Shown here piece by piece: positions 1 through 8,086 of a DNA stretch of 64,000 nucleotides (position 1 is the stretch's first letter; the number at the start of each line of letters is the position of its first letter). The position numbers were made by a program, and so were the translations under genes. The DNA lies in the NCBI RefSeq assembly GCF_013283875.1, contig NZ_CP054139.1, positions 248,001 to 312,000 on the forward strand, written 5' to 3'. The stretch is from Mucilaginibacter mali. Lineage in GTDB: Bacteria > Bacteroidota > Bacteroidia > Sphingobacteriales > Sphingobacteriaceae. The notes under the pieces are model-generated. The model was not told where the DNA came from. It made no database searches and worked only from the letters and a program-made list of their open reading frames with translations.

Positions 1-24
1 TATCTCTCCTTAAATCGGATTTTG

Positions 25-97
25 TGATCCCGCTGGGACTCGAACCCAGGACCCCAACATTAAAAGTGTTATGCTCTACCGGCTGAGCTACGGAATC
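25..97 (-). tRNA. tRNA-Lys (anticodon TTT)
   Basis: On the minus strand the sequence folds as a 73-nt cloverleaf. The acceptor GATTCCG pairs with CGGGATC, the anticodon loop is CTTTTAA, and the T loop is TTCGAGT in a GGG stem. CCA is not encoded. The anticodon TTT reads AAA/AAG, so this is tRNA-Lys. Confidence 0.93.
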
Positions 98-207
98 ATT
101 AACCGTTTCCGATTAAAGTGGTGCAAATATAGGGTTATTTGATAATCCCTGCAAGCCTTTTTTTAATTTATTTTTCAAGTTATTTTAAGCGCTTCATTGC
201 CAGTAAA

Positions 208-1212
208 CTATGGTCTGAAGATCGCTATTTTGCCCCTGTCGCCAGCTAATAATACCAGTTTGCCGTTTTTTGCCTTGCGGCAAACGTTAAAGCTGTTGGT
301 ATCGATCTGTGCCCAGTTAAGCCCGCCATCGGTAGAAAAATTGCTGCCCGAAGTGCCTGTTGACAGATAAATATTACCTTTTATGTTTTCTACACACGAC
401 TGATAACCAGCAGGAGGAGTAGTACTTAACTCATATACACCCTTTTTAATCAAACTACAGCTAACCGAATCTTTGGTTTTATCTTTTGAATAATTGCCGC
501 CAACCACAACGGTATTATTGGATGATATGGAAAATGCGCCATTGCTCTCGGGGCCGTGTGTAATGGGCAAGTTATCGGCAACCCATTCCGCTGCTGAGGG
601 CTTTTTATTTATACGCCTTGCTACCTTGCCACCACTTACTATAGTAATATTGCTTTTCGTATCAACTCTTAAACAAGTTCCGCTGGCTGCAAAAGCGGCT
701 TCACCGGGCAGTGCATCGGGTTGGTTGCTGAAAGGGTGCCAGGTTTCGCCCGCATCAGTTGTTTCCAATAGCAGGAATTTATTGTTGATCGGGTCTCCCA
801 GGATAAAGCCGTGTTTTTTATCGGCAAAATCCATGGCATCTAAAAAATAAGCCTTATCGTCATTCTTATATTTTAAATCCCAGGTAGCGCCTCCATCGGT
901 GGTTTTTAGTATAAGCGCCGGCGTACCCGAACTTAAAATAATCGCTTCCTTGTCCGAAAAAGCTTCAATATCTCTAAAATCGGCTTTCTCGTAACCTTTT
1001 ATTTGCTGCCAGTTCCATGTTTTGCCGGCATCGGTAGTGGTGGCAATGTATCCTGCGCTTCCACTGATCCAGGCTATATGATCATCAACAACCGATAGAC
1101 CGCGGATGCTTGTCCGCTTGCCCTGATCCAGTATCGCGATTTTTTGCGCCCGTAGAATATTGGGAATGAGCAATAAACAAACGATGAAGGAAAAATAGTA
1201 GAATTTGCGCAT
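208..1212 (-). CDS. secreted BNR/Ycf48-like beta-propeller protein
   Basis: The 334-residue product has an N-terminal signal peptide (hydrophobic residues 5-21, cleavage likely after residue 22). It is followed by repeated sialidase-type blades carrying the TTDAGxTW / TTDGGATW / STDGGLNW motif at about residues 59, 104, 150 and 294. Such proteins are called oxidoreductase or Ycf48-like, but the blade fold does not define a reaction. It is a host gene outside the integrated element, facing away from tRNA-Leu. It probably acts in the periplasm or at the surface, with unknown substrate. Confidence 0.85.
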   Translation of the reverse strand: MRKFYYFSFIVCLLLIPNILRAQKIAILDQGKRTSIRGLSVVDDHIAWISGSAGYIATTTDAGKTWNWQQIKGYEKADFRDIEAFSDKEAIILSSGTPALILKTTDGGATWDLKYKNDDKAYFLDAMDFADKKHGFILGDPINNKFLLLETTDAGETWHPFSNQPDALPGEAAFAASGTCLRVDTKSNITIVSGGKVARRINKKPSAAEWVADNLPITHGPESNGAFSISSNNTVVVGGNYSKDKTKDSVSCSLIKKGVYELSTTPPAGYQSCVENIKGNIYLSTGTSGSNFSTDGGLNWAQIDTNSFNVCRKAKNGKLVLLAGDRGKIAIFRP

Positions 1213-1292
1213 AAAGATGTACTTATTTAAATGTACTATCTAAAGTAGTCTTTATGCTACTTAACACAAAGCTTTGATAAAATTTTAACGAT

Positions 1293-1329
1293 TTTGTTGG
1301 TGGGTTATCGCCGAAAAGATTTATATTTG
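1293..1329 (+). promoter_or_regulatory. probable Bacteroidota promoter of tRNA-Leu(CAG)
   Basis: A TATATTTG box at 1322-1329 matches the Bacteroidota -7 consensus TAnnTTTG. TTG-rich sequence at 1293-1299 lies about 22 bp upstream, as expected for the -33 element. The tRNA begins 50 bp downstream. This was called by eye from motif spacing only. Confidence 0.5.
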
Positions 1330-1378
1330 CACCCTTGTTAAGCGAAAGGCAGTACTTGTATTTGTTTTAGCACACCAG

Positions 1379-1462
1379 GCCCGGATGGCGAAATTGGTAA
1401 ACGTTGCGGTCTCAGAAGCCGTTGAGAATTGTCTCTTGAGAGTTCGAGTCTCTCTTCGGGCA
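1379..1462 (+). tRNA. tRNA-Leu (anticodon CAG), integration target
   Basis: This is an 84-nt class II tRNA. The acceptor GCCCGGA pairs with TTCGGGC, the anticodon loop is CTCAGAA (anticodon CAG), there is a long variable arm, and the T stem-loop is GAGAG-TTCGAGT-CTCTC. Its last 20 bases are shared with 29481-29500 and form the integration core. The element therefore restores an intact tRNA gene at the left junction. Confidence 0.95.
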
Positions 1463-1463
1463 C
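1443..1463 (+). other. attL core of the 28-kb element
   Basis: These 21 bp, the tRNA-Leu(CAG) T loop to 3' end plus one base, recur exactly at 29481-29501. The flanking bases differ on both sides (G/A before, T/A after), so the repeat ends are sharply defined. A tyrosine integrase gene starts about 40-100 bp inside. The unit between the two cores is 28,038 bp including one copy. Confidence 0.93.
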
Positions 1464-1481
1464 TAAAAAAAGTGCAAAATT

Positions 1482-1503
1482 AGCCTCAATTGAGGCTTTT
1501 TTT
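1482..1503 (+). terminator. Rho-independent terminator after tRNA-Leu(CAG)
   Basis: AGCCTCAATTGAGGCT is a perfect 16-bp palindrome followed by seven T. It lies inside the element and replaces the original host tRNA terminator, which is now stranded at 29506-29540. The first ATG of the integrase frame follows the T tract directly. Confidence 0.85.
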
Positions 1504-2796
1504 ATGGCCGCTGAAAAAAGCGGTGTAAAAAACGGTGTACCCTTTGGGGCATTCCGTCAAATGTGTATGGCCCGTCGTAAAGCTAAACCTCACTACAAAA
1601 CCCCTACCGTTATCCGCAATAAGGATGGCGATTGGTACATCCAATATTACTACGAACACCCCATGCGCCCGGGTGAATGGAAACCTTTTAAACTTCGCGA
1701 GGGCCTGAATTATATTAAAGACGAATCGGAAAAGGAAACCGAGTTTAATTATTTGCGCCAGGATGTAGAAGACTGGCTTAAAGCCGGTAATAGTCCCTTT
1801 GATACCTACGACGATGTATTAGCGCAGATCGAAGCAATGGAAGCCGAAATTGCTGCCGATGAATTAGCGAAAAACGGCTGGAAAATTGAGCACGCGGAAA
1901 GAGAATTTATTAAAAACATTACTTACAGGGGCTTAACGCCTAATACCATAAACACTTATAAGCGATACGTTCGTGCTTTCCGTACCTGGTGCCTTGAAAA
2001 TGAATATCAAGATGTGCCGCTATCAAAGATGACTGAGTTTGATCTTGAAGAATTTCTGAATGAATGGGCTGAGGTAAAGAATTGGCAGGGGCGAACTTTT
2101 AATAATTACCTCGAATTTTACGGCAGCTTTTTTGATAAATGCCAGGGACTTGAGCGCCGGGAAAATCGCCGTAATGGAATAGAAGGGGCGGTAGTTTACC
2201 TGATCGATACGAAAGATATTGAACTAAGAATAGTTACACCCGAACGAAATAAGCCCTTTAACCCGGAACTGTTTGAATTAATTAAGTCTGCCGCAAAAGA
2301 GCCAGGCCGGGAAATGCTTTACGATTATTTGGAGTGGATATTTTACAGTCATATGCGCCCCGATGAGATCAGGCATTTAAAGGTTGAAAGCATAGATACC
2401 AGGGCGCGGCAGATACGCTTTGTGGGTAAGACAGGCGACCGCCTGGTGCCTATAAATAACGGTTTAATGGGCGTGATTAGGCGGCGCGGTTTGATAGATC
2501 ATCCGCAGGATAGCTTTGTGTTTGGAAGGATGGGAAAGCCAGGCCAGCAACGGATGAGCGTGGCCTATTTTTTAGATCAGTTTGCCGAGGTCAAAAGGGA
2601 TATAGGCAGTAGAACTAAATTAGGGCCGTATAATATGAAGCATACATCTGTACAGCGGATGAAGTTAGCCGGGTTAAGTGATGATGAGATTATGCTACAA
2701 ACAGGACATAAAACTTTGGAAGCCTTCCGGGCTTACCTGGCTGATTTTTATATTGACAACGGGGATAAGATGAAAGGCGCGACTATAGAATTTTAA
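1504..2796 (+). CDS. int: tyrosine recombinase / phage integrase
   Basis: From the ATG at 1504 the product is 430 residues. An N-terminal arm and AP2-like region comes first (WYIQYYYEHP). A SAM-like core-binding domain follows (about 130-245), then a C-terminal catalytic domain. Catalytic residues visible are Arg in SHMRPDEIRHL, the box II sequence YNMKHT, His in QTGHKT and the Tyr in FRAYL. Box II carries Lys where the classical HxxR has Arg, a change common in Bacteroidota integrases. The frame stays open back into the tRNA (to 1429). ATG 1504 abuts the tRNA terminator and ATG 1567 is an alternative start. It should catalyse integration and excision at tRNA-Leu. Confidence 0.93.
   Translation: MAAEKSGVKNGVPFGAFRQMCMARRKAKPHYKTPTVIRNKDGDWYIQYYYEHPMRPGEWKPFKLREGLNYIKDESEKETEFNYLRQDVEDWLKAGNSPFDTYDDVLAQIEAMEAEIAADELAKNGWKIEHAEREFIKNITYRGLTPNTINTYKRYVRAFRTWCLENEYQDVPLSKMTEFDLEEFLNEWAEVKNWQGRTFNNYLEFYGSFFDKCQGLERRENRRNGIEGAVVYLIDTKDIELRIVTPERNKPFNPELFELIKSAAKEPGREMLYDYLEWIFYSHMRPDEIRHLKVESIDTRARQIRFVGKTGDRLVPINNGLMGVIRRRGLIDHPQDSFVFGRMGKPGQQRMSVAYFLDQFAEVKRDIGSRTKLGPYNMKHTSVQRMKLAGLSDDEIMLQTGHKTLEAFRAYLADFYIDNGDKMKGATIEF
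1520..1539 (+). repeat. left arm-type repeat (putative integrase arm site)
   Basis: GCGGTGTAAAAAACGGTGTA contains two RCGGTGTA motifs spaced 12 bp apart. An 18/20-identical copy in the same orientation lies at 29388-29407. The copies sit 56 bp and 73 bp inside the attL and attR cores, where integrase arm-binding sites are expected. Function is inferred from placement. The left copy also lies in the 5' end of the integrase reading frame. Confidence 0.6.
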
Positions 2797-2807
2797 AGCC
2801 CGGCTAT

Positions 2808-3293
2808 TTAAGCACAGCCGAGCCTTTTAAGTTTATCCAGTAGTTGCGTTTGTAATTTACGGGTACGTGAAAGAGGTATGGTCAGATGGTCGGTCACCCA
2901 TTTATATAAGTTTCCTTTACCCTCATTCTTATACCTGGCATTGAAGTAGTTGTTTATCGATATAATGGCTTTATCAGATTGCTTTAAAAGCCCTGCCCAG
3001 CTATCATCGACAGAAAAATCTAACCTGTCTGTGGTGTGTAGCAATTGCCCTACTATACCAGTTTGTAAGAATGATACACCAGCTTGTCTTAACCAGGATT
3101 GCGACATACTATCGTGTAATAAAATAGCGGTATTGGCAATGTCAGTTCCATTTTGTACCGCTTTATTTACGATCGCCTTTTTTTCCTTAGCAACATCAGG
3201 CAAAATTCCGCCGTCATCATCCTGTTTTTTCATCCAAAACCAATAGGCGGCCGCTACCAGTGCCACAACTATTATTAAAGTGCTTACTCTCAT
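2808..3293 (-). CDS. membrane-anchored virion or lysis-associated protein
   Basis: The 161-residue protein has an N-terminal transmembrane segment (residues 4-20) followed by KK and an acidic linker. The C-terminal domain is helical and soluble, ending in a basic stretch with KLKRLG. The architecture and the KRLG ending recall the gene at 10773-11432. It is the last gene of the long leftward operon, convergent with int. It is probably a structural membrane protein of the virus; I do not recognise the family. Confidence 0.75.
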   Translation of the reverse strand: MRVSTLIIVVALVAAAYWFWMKKQDDDGGILPDVAKEKKAIVNKAVQNGTDIANTAILLHDSMSQSWLRQAGVSFLQTGIVGQLLHTTDRLDFSVDDSWAGLLKQSDKAIISINNYFNARYKNEGKGNLYKWVTDHLTIPLSRTRKLQTQLLDKLKRLGCA

Positions 3294-3322
3294 TTTTTAA
3301 GTTTTTTGTTTTTAGTGATCAT

Positions 3323-3513
3323 CTCGCATAAAACTGCGATGCGGGATCTATACCGGTTGTACCGCTGTTTTATGCGATGCTCCAGCCCGCTGTTTACCTG
3401 GTATCATCGGGTAATTTTGCGATACGGTCCGCACCGCAGTTTTATGCGATAAATACCAGCACGTACCGCAAAATTTTGCGATGCTGTACAGCCACGCATA
3501 AAAATGCGATGCG
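3323..3513. repeat. cluster of six 20-bp AYCGC...GCGATRC repeats
   Basis: Units of 20 bp start at 3324, 3361, 3406, 3433, 3465 and 3494. A representative unit is ACCGCTGTTTTATGCGATGC. Each has CGC near the left end, an A/T-rich centre and TGCGAT near the right end, so each can form a short hairpin. Spacing is irregular (27-45 bp). The same family occurs at 10564-10641, 20053-20185 and once inside a gene at 9893. The cluster occupies the gap between two lysis-region genes. Confidence 0.75.
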
Positions 3514-3516
3514 ATA

Positions 3517-4005
3517 TCATCCGCGATATATCCGCCAGGCGACAAACACCAATGCCAGGATACCCGCTACCCATATGATCAAGCCGTATGAGGGTGTTAT
3601 AGTGGTATCGGTATGCCGCCCTTTATCTTTTACCTGGTTGCTTTGCTGCTGGTGATAGCCTGCTTGGGCTGTCGCTTGTTTTTGCTGATCTGTGCGCGTT
3701 AAATTGTGTTGCTCGGTTCGTATATCGGCCCGGTGTTCTATGGTGCGGTCGATGTCGGTAGTTTTGTTGCCGGTTCTGCCATCGGTAACGCTGTGCTCGT
3801 GTTCGGTGATCCTGGTAAGGCCGTTATCAGCTACCGTGGTTTTGGTACTGTCTACCGTTTTAGTTTGACTGGCTTTGTGCAAGCTGCTCGTATCGCTCGA
3901 AACTGCGGTATCGTTTTGCTGATGGCTGTAGCTGTCAACGATCTTATGTTTTACGTGGCAACCGGTAAGAATTACCAGGCAGGCCAATAACAAATACTTT
4001 TTCAT
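3517..4005 (-). CDS. unimolecular spanin-like lipoprotein
   Basis: The 162-residue protein has an N-terminal lipoprotein signal with lipobox LTGC (Cys16). A long polar, Thr/Gln/His-rich periplasmic region follows, then a C-terminal transmembrane helix (about 141-158) and a basic tail. An outer-membrane lipid anchor at one end and an inner-membrane anchor at the other is the defining architecture of u-spanins such as T1 gp11, which fuse the two membranes in the last step of lysis. It sits directly after the endolysin gene, supporting a lysis role. The identification rests on architecture, since spanins diverge too fast for sequence recognition. Confidence 0.7.
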   Translation of the reverse strand: MKKYLLLACLVILTGCHVKHKIVDSYSHQQNDTAVSSDTSSLHKASQTKTVDSTKTTVADNGLTRITEHEHSVTDGRTGNKTTDIDRTIEHRADIRTEQHNLTRTDQQKQATAQAGYHQQQSNQVKDKGRHTDTTITPSYGLIIWVAGILALVFVAWRIYRG

Positions 4006-4529
4006 TTTAAAAAGCGGCTTACGGCAGCTATCTGCCCTGTTAAACGTATTTTTCTGTACACGCCATCACCGTCGCGGCTACCGGCTACATTGGTGTTTGC
4101 TTCAATGCCGGTTACGGTTTTGGTGCCCCATATCTCCACTACCCCCACATGTGCAATGCGCCCTTTTTCGGGGAAATAAATACCGTACACATCGGCCGGC
4201 AGTGGCGTTTGGTTCGACTTCGCGCCTTTTTTATAGATCACGCCTTTGCGGAACAAATCAGGGCAATAGCCGCTACATGGGTTGGGCAGGTGGTTTTGAC
4301 CGTAGCCCCAACACACATACGATGCGCAATAGGGGTTACCTTTGCCCAGGCCTACGTAGTGCAGGTAGTTTTCTACCGCCACACCGTCGTTATGCCCTGT
4401 TAATTCGTGTACGCCGATCTGCGACCGGTAAGTTTTGATTAGGTCAGCCCTTATATCACGCGGCTGAGCAAAGCCAGCGTAAACAGTAAGGCAAAATATA
4501 CTGATAAGGAGATTTTTAAGCGTTGCCAT
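4002..4529 (-). CDS. secreted CHAP/NlpC-like endolysin
   Basis: The 175-residue protein has a signal peptide (residues 1-21, ending GFAQ). The cysteine-peptidase/amidase core has a catalytic Cys in NPYCASYVCWG and a His in RIAHVGVV. The fold class matches CHAP or TIGR02594-like phage amidases, which cleave peptidoglycan cross-links or amide bonds. The signal peptide suggests Sec export of the lysin rather than holin-only release. It overlaps the spanin gene by 4 bp and the membrane protein gene upstream, forming a compact lysis block. Confidence 0.8.
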   Translation of the reverse strand: MATLKNLLISIFCLTVYAGFAQPRDIRADLIKTYRSQIGVHELTGHNDGVAVENYLHYVGLGKGNPYCASYVCWGYGQNHLPNPCSGYCPDLFRKGVIYKKGAKSNQTPLPADVYGIYFPEKGRIAHVGVVEIWGTKTVTGIEANTNVAGSRDGDGVYRKIRLTGQIAAVSRFLK

Positions 4530-4801
4530 GGGGTGGTATTGTGTTTAAAGTCGTTTGTAAAATGCAGTTCGAAATATTGCCGGATGGGAAGCCAGTTAAC
4601 TTTCAGGGTCATCCAAACAATCACCATAAAGGAGCAAAAGCGGATGATAGCCAGTATATCTAACTGTAGTACCCCCACATCGTACGCGGCCGCTGTCGGG
4701 TCGTACAGGTGCAATAGGGTAGGGGAGTATAGAAATAACAGTATCGCCGCTATGAGTGGGATAAATTCGTTTTGCTTTTTAAGCCAGGTTAATAATTTCA
4801 T
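4451..4801 (-). CDS. holin-like membrane protein with three predicted spans
   Basis: The 116-residue protein has hydrophobic segments at about residues 14-31, 48-66 and 95-113, with a charged N terminus. It overlaps the start of the endolysin gene by 79 bp. Position and topology fit a holin or holin-accessory protein, but there is no family-specific motif, so the function is inferred. Confidence 0.65.
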   Translation of the reverse strand: MKLLTWLKKQNEFIPLIAAILLFLYSPTLLHLYDPTAAAYDVGVLQLDILAIIRFCSFMVIVWMTLKVNWLPIRQYFELHFTNDFKHNTTPWQRLKISLSVYFALLFTLALLSRVI

Positions 4802-4804
4802 TTT

Positions 4805-5068
4805 TTATCGGTTTGAGTTATAAGTAAGTTGCGGGGTGCCGAATACGCGGGTTTCGAGCGCGGTAACCCGGTTGCCCATTTTTCCCTGTGTATCCTGGTA
4901 TTCTTTTAGCTGGCCGCTTAAATTATTGACGGCGGTGGTGAGCTGCTTAACATCGTTGCCCTGATTGATCTGCGTAATGCCGAGACCGGCGAGGAACGAT
5001 AATACAGGCCACACAATGGGCAATATCGTTTGCCAAATGGTTTTAGTATTATTTCGGGCTGGTGACAT
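4805..5068 (-). CDS. small membrane protein with coiled coil (lysis cassette)
   Basis: The 87-residue protein has one transmembrane segment (about 14-32) followed by a predicted coiled coil (QLTTAVNNLSGQLKEY...) and a short polar tail. The gene at 30180-30428 in the tailed cluster has the same plan and the same position beside a lysin. It is possibly a holin accessory or an antiholin. No catalytic motif is present. Confidence 0.65.
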   Translation of the reverse strand: MSPARNNTKTIWQTILPIVWPVLSFLAGLGITQINQGNDVKQLTTAVNNLSGQLKEYQDTQGKMGNRVTALETRVFGTPQLTYNSNR

Positions 5069-5079
5069 ACATTAGCGTT

Positions 5080-5277
5080 TTAAGGTATTATTTCAGGAAT
5101 CGCGGGAAATTCCCATTCTATGGCCGCAACAATCTGTCCGTCGATGAACAGGTATTTACCCAAACCAACCGTTTCGTAAAAATCAGTTGGAAGAGCGCCA
5201 TTGTACAACTGGCAACCCTCGATATCATAAATACTTATTAAGTTAATATTTCCGTTTTCGTCTGATCTTATATACAT
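5080..5277 (-). CDS. small conserved protein after the fibre genes
   Basis: The 65-residue soluble protein is rich in Ile, Tyr and Gly, with no transmembrane segment. It lies 3 bp after the beta-propeller receptor gene, so it may be a fibre accessory or chaperone. I do not recognise the family. Confidence 0.6.
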   Translation of the reverse strand: MYIRSDENGNINLISIYDIEGCQLYNGALPTDFYETVGLGKYLFIDGQIVAAIEWEFPAIPEIIP

Positions 5278-5280
5278 GAT

Positions 5281-6138
5281 CTATAGTGCTGATTGAGTGA
5301 TTACCTGTAGTTTACCAGCTATGTTATTAGGTGCTACCATGCGCATATTTGCAGCGGTTGGGTCACAGGCAATACCCCAAGATGTAACTCCCGTGATACC
5401 ATTACCGAGCACATCGCCGATAATCCCCAATGTGGTATTATTGATGATTTTAATTCCCCCGTCCCGCTGAATGGCATAAAACCTGTTATTCTGAGATATA
5501 GGGTCAAACGCAATATTTGCGATTAAATAAGTACCCCAATAAACAGAAGTTAAAAGGCCGTTGGTGGCCTTATCATATACCCTGCAATAGCCGCTGCCGT
5601 CTATCAGGTAATATTGAGGTAAAACTGGGTCATGCGCCACGGCGTAGCACGTAGTAGCCGCAAACGAAGTAACGAGGGTGTTGGTACTTGTGTCTATGAC
5701 GAAAGCGGTACCAGGGTTGCCATAGGTGACACCAATGGCCCTGTTATTTACCGGGTCTATGCTAAACCCATTACCGCCGCCAATACTGCCAAGGTTAGCT
5801 ATAAAAGCATAAGTTGTAGGGTTATATTGATAGAGCGTTCCCGAGCCATCGGTGATGTACATCCTGTTCTTTGCAATATCAACAGCAACCGCGCTTGCAT
5901 CTGAAACCCCAGTGATTGTTGCCACGGTGGTTAATGTTACACCGTCTATCACTTGTACCGTCCCGGCGGTGGCATTAGGCACGTAAATGCGATTATTAAC
6001 CGGCTCCCAAAATATGCGCCTCATGCTGGTAGTGGTGGTGGTAACCGGTGTGCCTGTATAGGTGTACTTATCACCTATGCGAAAGATGTTAGAGCCATTT
6101 TTGTAAATGCTCGTTCCCTGTTTATATAGATGTGCCAT
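5281..6138 (-). CDS. beta-propeller receptor-binding or fibre-tip protein
   Basis: The 285-residue protein begins MAHLYKQGTSIYKNG and continues as YVTN/NHL-type blades (NNRIYVPNAT, KNRMYITDGS, NNRAIGVTYG, NNRFYAIQRD), roughly six or seven repeats. A clear homologue of 288 residues lies at 30973-31839 in the tailed-phage cluster, with the same start and blades. In both places it follows a fibre gene with a 3-bp gap. The role is likely host recognition by the virion spike, inferred from the pairing. Confidence 0.8.
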   Translation of the reverse strand: MAHLYKQGTSIYKNGSNIFRIGDKYTYTGTPVTTTTTSMRRIFWEPVNNRIYVPNATAGTVQVIDGVTLTTVATITGVSDASAVAVDIAKNRMYITDGSGTLYQYNPTTYAFIANLGSIGGGNGFSIDPVNNRAIGVTYGNPGTAFVIDTSTNTLVTSFAATTCYAVAHDPVLPQYYLIDGSGYCRVYDKATNGLLTSVYWGTYLIANIAFDPISQNNRFYAIQRDGGIKIINNTTLGIIGDVLGNGITGVTSWGIACDPTAANMRMVAPNNIAGKLQVITQSAL

Positions 6139-6141
6139 TGT

Positions 6142-6861
6142 TTATGCTGTAGTTGACGGTGTTTTTTTCCAAAGGGATGATGTCCATTTCTCATATCGGT
6201 TATTCACGCCCCAAACGCATTGCCCAATAATTGCAGCCGGATAAGCTGTGTTTAAGTCGGCGCTTGTTTTGTCCCCGGCACTATCATCTATTGCGGTTAG
6301 GTATAAGTCGATCAGGTTACCGTTTAGTGCGCTTCGCCTCCATGCGTTTGTACCAATACAATCGTATCGGTAATTAGTATCGAATGAATATTGCCCTGTT
6401 AAGCCAGTTACGGCAGCCGTACCACTGCTAAAATCGGCGGAAGTAAGCGCGGCCGAACTAACCACCTGGTCTACCGGGTCGTATGTTTTCTGCACTCCTG
6501 CATTTGTAACCGACAGCACCTTTTCGCCAGTGGCAACGGTAGGTATAGCCGTTTGGGTTGAGTTGATAATTTGAAAGTTTGTACCATCATAAGCAAGGCA
6601 AACAATTTGTCCAGCCAGTATATCGCCCGCTGAAAGTGCAACGCTAACGTTCTTTTTAATGGCCTTCGCACCTAAAGAGTTTAGGTTTAGCGTGGCCGCA
6701 CCGGTATTGGCGTTAGTGAAAGTAACATAAAACCGCTGTTTGGTGCTATATGCGGAAATTGCTGGCGAAATGGCGGCAGTGTAGGTATCAGTGCCGCTGG
6801 TTGTGGCCGACAATTTATCAAAGCCTGTTTGAATATCCTGTTCTGATGCAATGCGTGCCAT
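6142..6861 (-). CDS. fibre/spike protein homologous to the tailed-phage fibre C terminus
   Basis: The 239-residue protein matches, over nearly its full length, the last ~240 residues of the 574-residue collagen-like fibre at 31843-33567. Shared segments include TNANTGAATLNLNSLGAKA, LCLAYDGTNFQIINS and NYRYDCIG. It lacks the collagen-like stalk and N-terminal virion anchor of that protein. It probably mounts on the vertex proteins encoded upstream (6865-9271). With the propeller gene it forms a transferable receptor-binding cassette. Confidence 0.82.
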   Translation of the reverse strand: MARIASEQDIQTGFDKLSATTSGTDTYTAAISPAISAYSTKQRFYVTFTNANTGAATLNLNSLGAKAIKKNVSVALSAGDILAGQIVCLAYDGTNFQIINSTQTAIPTVATGEKVLSVTNAGVQKTYDPVDQVVSSAALTSADFSSGTAAVTGLTGQYSFDTNYRYDCIGTNAWRRSALNGNLIDLYLTAIDDSAGDKTSADLNTAYPAAIIGQCVWGVNNRYEKWTSSLWKKTPSTTA

Positions 6862-6864
6862 AAT

Positions 6865-8085
6865 TTATGCTGCTTCGGGTTTAGTTGGTGATATAATTAA
6901 GTTTTGGCCGTAGTCTACAAAAACCGGGGTAGGGTCTTCGCCTGCGGCAACGTCGCCTATGGTGCCGGTTTCGTAAGTAGCCGGGTCGTTAGGGTCGTAA
7001 GTAGCCGGGTCAAACAGCCAGTAAATGGCATGGTCGGTGCCGGTACCAAAATCCATATGCAGGCTATAGGTGCCGCGGTTATCGTAGCTGCGGTTACTGT
7101 GCGACGGTATATAATCTTCTAAATAATAATCCTCGTCGCCGCTTATGGTTAAGTACAGGGTTTTGCCGTACCCGTTTGATACGTAGGTGCTGGTTGGGAT
7201 CACGCTACAGGTAGCGCCGCTTTCTTCGCCATTGGCATAGGCCTGGCCATCCGCGTTAAAATTCGCGTCGGCTATCGCTTCCGCTGTGTCCTGGTCTATG
7301 GTAGATGTATAATCGGCCGAGAAAGTTACGGTAGTGCCTTCCTGCCCGCCCGGGCATTCGCGGGTGAAATTGCCGGTACGGGTAGCGGTGTATACCGTTG
7401 TTTCGGTATCGCTGATCACCGGCTGCCAAAAACATTCAATATAGTAGGGCTGCGGTTCGCTTTCGCCGCTGCCGGTTGGCAGTTGCAGTTCGTCCAGCGC
7501 TTGCAGCTTCACTTCGCCGGTAGTTTCCACAATTAAAAAAACCTCGATACCTTTTACAATCATGTATTTTTTTAACTGCGCGGCCGGCCGGGCATTTTCG
7601 GGAAGTGTACCCAGCGTAATTTCGTCGCCTATGACGGTATCGGCCAAACCGAATTGCCCGTGCAGGTAAACTATCGAGCGGCTGGGGAAGGCTTGCAGGT
7701 CGGCTTTAAATTTCAGTTCAACCTGTTCGTCGAAATAGCTGGCTGTGGGGCTGTCTAAAGCTGTCCACGCGCCGAAATTGCCGCTAATGATCTGTATGGT
7801 TTCCGCGTCGCCCCCACTGCCCGGCGCTGTGCCGGTTCCGCTATCCTGTTTATCCAGTTTCCAGGTAACCAGGTCGCTATCCAGCACGTAGGTATTTTTA
7901 TTGGCCTTTACATAGCACGTCATCCCTTCAACCAATAAATGAGCTGGTATCGCATTCATTTGCGATACGGTATCGCGGGTGTGGTGGCCGCCTTTTATAT
8001 CAACCTGTTCGGCAACTGCATAAAGGTCGGCGCTGTCGGCGGTTTTGAGTGTAGCGCCTATAAGTGTTCCTGTGTTCTTTGACAT
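6865..8085 (-). CDS. spike/fibre protein with DUF5977 domain
   Basis: The 406-residue secreted-looking, Gly/Thr-rich protein has no transmembrane segment. Residues about 235-285 (TRTGNFTRECPGGQ... followed by DANFNADGQAYAN) match the DUF5977 pattern seen in Bacteroidota phage and surface proteins. The C-terminal part is beta-rich with aromatic residues. It is the first of three adjacent distal spike genes. A role as a vertex spike subunit is inferred from order and composition. Confidence 0.72.
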   Translation of the reverse strand: MSKNTGTLIGATLKTADSADLYAVAEQVDIKGGHHTRDTVSQMNAIPAHLLVEGMTCYVKANKNTYVLDSDLVTWKLDKQDSGTGTAPGSGGDAETIQIISGNFGAWTALDSPTASYFDEQVELKFKADLQAFPSRSIVYLHGQFGLADTVIGDEITLGTLPENARPAAQLKKYMIVKGIEVFLIVETTGEVKLQALDELQLPTGSGESEPQPYYIECFWQPVISDTETTVYTATRTGNFTRECPGGQEGTTVTFSADYTSTIDQDTAEAIADANFNADGQAYANGEESGATCSVIPTSTYVSNGYGKTLYLTISGDEDYYLEDYIPSHSNRSYDNRGTYSLHMDFGTGTDHAIYWLFDPATYDPNDPATYETGTIGDVAAGEDPTPVFVDYGQNLIISPTKPEAA

Positions 8086-8086
8086 G

